Source of the DNA: Antedon mediterranea
Lineage: Eukaryota > Echinodermata > Crinoidea > Comatulida > Antedonidae
Direction: 5' to 3'
Assembly: GCF_964355755.1 (NCBI RefSeq)
Contig: NC_092680.1
Location: 3,697,001-3,761,000, forward strand
Length of the DNA: 64,000 nucleotides
Shown: in pieces, positions 60,901 through 64,000 of the stretch
Layout: every line of letters starts with the position of its first letter
Position numbering within the stretch: the stretch's first letter is position 1
The notes under the pieces: generated by a model
What the model saw: only the letters and a program-made list of their open reading frames with translations
What the model was told of the DNA's origin: nothing
Databases searched by the model: none
Translations under genes and position numbers: made by a program

Positions 60901-63754
60901 ACGGTCAAAACGCGAAGTGGCTTTCCCACTGCAAGTTCAGTAGGTCTACAAACAGTATATAGTACACCTTTCACGCTTGAACGCACATCGCCTAGCAAGA
61001 GTATTGTGACGTCCTAATACGCATGTGTACTAACACCAAAATTGACCGCGGGCAGTAAACATTGTACTCTTTGCTAATTGGGTTACGTAACGGCAGTGTT
61101 TAGCACCTCCTTAAATACTCATTACAAGCATAGCCTTAAGCAAGCGGTAAACACGATGAACTATTCAAGTTGTGTCTCCTCTTATTCTTTACTCCATGGT
61201 ATATCACTACCATATTTGGGCACATCACACTTTTTGACAAGCTAGTTTGATAGTTTAGACAGAGCTTAAGGTTGGAGTCCAATGGTGATGTCCCCTCAAG
61301 TGTGGAAGCTGCCTGGGGTGGAGGCTGCCTGGGGTGGAGGCTGCCTGGGGTGGAGGCTGCCTGGGGTGGCCCAAAGGTGGAGTTAGTCTACCTGTCCAAG
61401 GGTCATTAATATTGGAAAAGATGACACATGTAAAAATAACATTTTATACACTTACAACCCAAAGAAATTAAAAGTTAAGACAATATAATATGAAATTTGT
61501 TGTCATGTATGTCATATCCTGTCATATCTACAAATGTAAATTAATATACTCATTTTAAAATCTATGCTTTCTTGTAACATAAATGAATACAGCAGAACCA
61601 ATGTTATGGGGACACCTTAAAGACCCAACAAATAAATTGGTTTAGTGTTGTTAAAACATTATTGCCCCTAATTTGTTTCACAGGAAAGTGTCCCCTTACT
61701 ATAGGAGTGTCCCTTCAAGTGTTCTCTTGATATGAGTAATCCCTTAAATGTGAGTGTCCTCTTACTAGGGTTCCCTCTTAATAAGGATATTCCCAAATAG
61801 GTCTTCTAATGTATTTAGAATAAAATAATATTTGAGTAGTAAACAAATACAATTTTGAAATTATTAATTTATAGCGACATGCAAATGATACAATCATGGA
61901 TGCAACAAGCATGAAGAACCAAGAAACAAAAGGCAAATTATAAGTTGTTTCAAGCGCAATTACAATGCAATGACCACAGTAGAACCTCTATAAAGGGGAC
62001 AATTTTTGGAAAACACAATAAAGTGCTCTTTAATTGGGTGTCATTGAATTGGGTTTGCAGTAGTATTAAAACATTTCCACAAAATGATTACACAGGCTGC
62101 CTAATATTGGTGTGCGCTTAATATTGGCGTGCGCTTAATATATGTGTCCGCATAATATTGGTGTCCGCTTAATATAGGTGTCCGCTTAATATAGGTGTCC
62201 GCATAATATAGGTGTCCGCTTAATATAGGTGTCTGCATAATATAGGTGTCCTCTGAATAAGAGTTCTACTGTATTATAGATTATATTGCAAATATTGAAA
62301 TGGTCTTTAAAAAATTATTCTGTGATTTATCTATTAAGCAGTACACATTTAAATTGTGTATGTCAATATCATGCATTAGTATAGAACTGAAAAATAATAT
62401 AATTATTAATAAATATATTTCCCTAATTGACACATAATGAATGAAATGAGGTGGGGGAATCCCCTTCAAGTTACTGTACTCATTTTGTAAATAACATTTA
62501 AGGTTGTAACTTGTACAGAGCAGTGGGAAACCCCCTTTACAATCGTATAATTTAAAGTATATGACAATGTATAAATCTTTTTATAAATATTTTCTTCCCT
62601 CTATTTTACATTCACAAACAGAAATGTTTTTGACATCTTCAACACTATTCTACAATTTTGTAACAAATAAATGAATATACATATATAAATATGTTTTATA
62701 ATAAACATTAACACAAACGTTTTTTACAAAACATTTCTTTAAAATAGCTTTCCAATATATTGTTAAGAAGGATAATTATAATGTGGGTAGCATGGGTAGT
62801 TGTTACCATTAGGATACCAATGGTATCTTTGTACCATGGGTGGAGGGGTTACGTTGTAATACTGCTGTTGTGGGTGGTTGGCATTATATTGCGGTTGCAT
62901 GTAGTAATTGTTAGGATAGCTTGGACCATCATAGTATTCTGTGCGCTGTCGTTTGGCACATGATTCTGTCATATGTGACCCAATGTTATTGGTTCTTACG
63001 AGTGGTTTTATAGCTGCTGTGTTAGATAACTTAGTACTTTCAGTTTCCTGTGTTTTATCAACAAGTACTATGTTGTTATTTTTACTTTTTTCTGTGTAAC
63101 TCTTTTCTGTGTAACTCTTTTCTGTGTAACTCTTTTCTCTGTTATTCTTTTCTCTGTTATTCTTTTCTGTGTTACTTTTTTCTGTGTTGCTTTTTTCTGT
63201 GTTGCTTTTTTCTGTGCAACTCTTTTCTGTGTAACTCTTTTCTGTGTTATTCTTTTCTGTGTTACAATTTTCTGTATTATTGTTCACAGGATTTGGTTTC
63301 ACTGGTGTATTATTTGTATGTTCTGTTGTCTTTTTTAAATGTGTGCTTTGTTCTGTATCTGTGTTCTCTGTATCACTTTTACAGGGCGATACGGAGCGGG
63401 ATTTTCTTTTACGTGTTTGATCAGCTGGGGATAAAGATGAGGTTAAAATTCTTTCAAAATCTTCAAAGTCCATGTCAGGTGTTAGTGGATCAGATGGTGG
63501 AGGTACTGAATCATCAACAATAGTGTAATCTGAATCAGAGTTCTTATCACTAGCTTGTTCTGGTGAGGTAGGATTGGAAGAGCTTGTTAAGCTTATAACT
63601 ACTGGTGAAACGCACCCTTTGTTAGATGAAAAGTCCAGTTTTGTAGGCTCTACAGGTATAGCGCTGTCTTCGTCATCGTCTGATTCCTCATCTGAGCTTA
63701 TTGTTAGGTCAACATACTCCACCTCTGTCTTACTAAAAGGTTTGAAAGAATTTG
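54903..63754 (-). CDS. PIAS: PIAS-type E3 SUMO-protein ligase, 3' portion (partial; runs off the right edge)
   Basis: PIAS proteins are nuclear SUMO E3 ligases (SAP, PINIT, SP-RING, SIM, S/T-rich tail). Only the post-RING part is here. The exon at 62763-63754 opens after a CAG acceptor with the segment SKTEVEYVDLTISSDEESDD, the PIAS SUMO-interacting motif (family form V-I-D-L-T followed by acids). Three further exons at 55429-55589, 55246-55274 and 54903-54998 are in phase with one another and end LFNQDIISLD-stop, matching the conserved PIAS1-type C-terminus. The SIM exon itself runs to a TAA at 62763, giving a second C-terminus. How it joins the distal exons is unresolved: no obvious donor leaving two extra bases was seen in it. 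SAP, PINIT and RING exons must lie right of 64000. Confidence 0.75.
55246..55274 (-). CDS. PIAS: PIAS micro-exon (29 nt)
   Basis: TTTTTTTACAG acceptor and GTGAGT donor. It encodes IDLMSMLYT after completing an Asn codon. Phase agrees with both neighbours. Confidence 0.62.
55429..55589 (-). CDS. PIAS: PIAS distal exon (Ser/Pro-rich tail)
   Basis: CAG acceptor at 55590-55592 and GTATGT donor. It encodes SPEIIPTPMPPFGSNTSSIS, then LPSYNEYMNIPPLPMTHMPD. It enters in a phase needing two bases from the preceding exon. Composition is like the PIAS S/T/P-rich tail. Confidence 0.68.
55862..55930 (-). mobile_element. tRNA-like SINE head
   Basis: Minus strand: TTTTAGCTCACGGTTAACAT (A-box region), TTGCCTTCCAG and CCAGGTTCAAATCC (B box). 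Similar to the 52330-52405 element. It lies in the PIAS intron. Confidence 0.5.
56750..56805. mobile_element. GTCTACACTATCAAACT-family MITE, left half
   Basis: Left end AAAGCCTGTCTACACTATTA through ACATGATGGTG. The right half resumes at 61200 after the 4.4-kb insertion. Confidence 0.85.
56806..61199. mobile_element. 4.4-kb transposon inserted in a MITE, TATAT target duplication
   Basis: Both ends read CCATGGAGTAAAGAATAAGA inward; the inverted repeat is identical for 24 bp, then continues imperfectly (CACAACT). Weaker similarity deeper in includes a TTACGTAAC word on both sides. TATAT flanks both ends (56801-56805 and 61200-61204). Removing the element and one TATAT restores the MITE core GTGTATATCACTACC. 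No transposase frame was recognised, so it looks non-autonomous. A GTTGGGATGCA...CTCCGACTATTCA direct repeat lies at 59220 and 60567. The superfamily is not assigned; a 5-bp duplication fits few classes. Confidence 0.85.
61200..61270. mobile_element. GTCTACACTATCAAACT-family MITE, right half
   Basis: From TATATCACTACCATATTTGG to GTTTGATAGTTTAGACAGAG. Partner of 56750-56805. Confidence 0.85.
61303..61376. repeat. 16-bp minisatellite
   Basis: About four and a half units of GCTGCCTGGGGTGGAG in the PIAS intron. Confidence 0.9.
61380..62762. other. PIAS intron or alternative 3' UTR, no exon recognised
   Basis: AT-rich. It contains a 17-20-bp tandem repeat (62095-62262, TAATATAGGTGTCCGCT units). 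If the SIM exon ends transcripts, this is its 3' UTR. Confidence 0.5.
62763..63754 (-). CDS. PIAS: PIAS SIM exon with in-frame TEKS repeats and its own stop
   Basis: The acceptor CAG is at 63755-63757; the exon carries two bases plus 330 codons ending TAA at 62763-62765. Order: SIM (VDLTISSDEE), a second SIM-like VVISLTSSS, an acidic YTIVDDS segment, a basic RKRKSRS patch, then a 5-residue repeat block. The block has about 14 units of the type NTEKS, YTEKS, CTEKS or NREKN, encoded by 15-bp repeats at 63080-63290. The end is a Tyr/Pro/Asn-rich tail. Read-through would give a long alternative C-terminus lacking the IISLD end. Confidence 0.72.
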
Positions 63755-64000
63755 CTGAAAAGACAAATTATAAATAAATAAATTATCCATATCACTATAA
63801 GCATTTTTGTTAAGTATCAATATAAGAGGGGAGGTGGGGGAGGGGGAGTAGTAGTAAAATAGGGGAGACCCATTTGGCAAGCATGATTTATTATTACTAA
63901 TCATTTATGGCCCTTGCAAAAACTAAACATATAAAACATTGAACATTAGTGATATGGTAAATAAAGGTCAATTTACACCGACGAGAGGTAACGGTAAGCT

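Noticed and set aside
63050-63523. 157-codon plus-strand frame with FLCNSFLCYS repeats
   Set aside because: Antisense reading of the PIAS TEKS repeat; the minus frame has the splice site and SIM.

Overview
This is a window from an animal nuclear genome: AT-rich, intron-dense (GT-AG introns, most exons 85-250 bp) and heavily seeded with small inverted-repeat transposons, tRNA-derived SINEs and minisatellites. The gene set (tropomyosin, ZFR, AGGF1, PIAS), together with the very frequent TAGGCCTA-type motif, fits a marine invertebrate deuterostome such as an echinoderm. The phylum is inference; the animal nature is clear from the genes.

Layout. (1) 1-13086, minus strand: the 5' part of a tropomyosin gene. 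It has a muscle-type first exon (12973-13086), a second exon (7752-7877), a doubtful alternative second exon (4953-5066) and an internal alternative first exon (3034-3147). The common exons must lie left of position 1. A perfect CArG box (13426-13435) sits about 340 bp upstream of the distal ATG. (2) 13.5-20.0 kb: gene-poor intergenic DNA with a 68-bp tandem array and several inverted-repeat elements. (3) 20015-42887, minus strand: a complete 20-exon ZFR gene (1006 codons plus stop) with three JAZ/U1-type zinc fingers and a C-terminal DZF domain. Two consecutive introns hold about 2 kb of a C-rich minisatellite and about 1.8 kb of an 86-bp satellite. Intron 1 holds a 2.1-kb foldback-like element whose inverted ends are themselves minisatellites. 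(4) 42888-43599: a 712-bp gap between the two start codons, shared by ZFR and the divergent AGGF1 gene. (5) 43600-50587, plus strand: complete 12-exon AGGF1 (885 aa; coiled coil, OCRE, KE-rich segment, FHA, G-patch, then a triplicated lysine/acid module). (6) 50.6-54.9 kb: 3' UTR and intergenic DNA with MITEs and a SINE. (7) 54903-63754, minus strand: the 3' part of a PIAS-type SUMO E3 ligase with two alternative C-terminal ends. Its intron holds a 4.4-kb transposon inserted inside an older MITE. The SAP, PINIT and SP-RING exons lie right of the window.

How the genes relate. ZFR and AGGF1 are both nuclear RNA-processing proteins and start head to head, so a shared promoter is plausible. The AGGF1 tail carries six consensus SUMO-acceptor motifs and the next gene is a SUMO ligase. 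That pairing is suggestive only. No rRNA gene, CRISPR array or bacterial sequence was seen, and no transposase gene was recognised.
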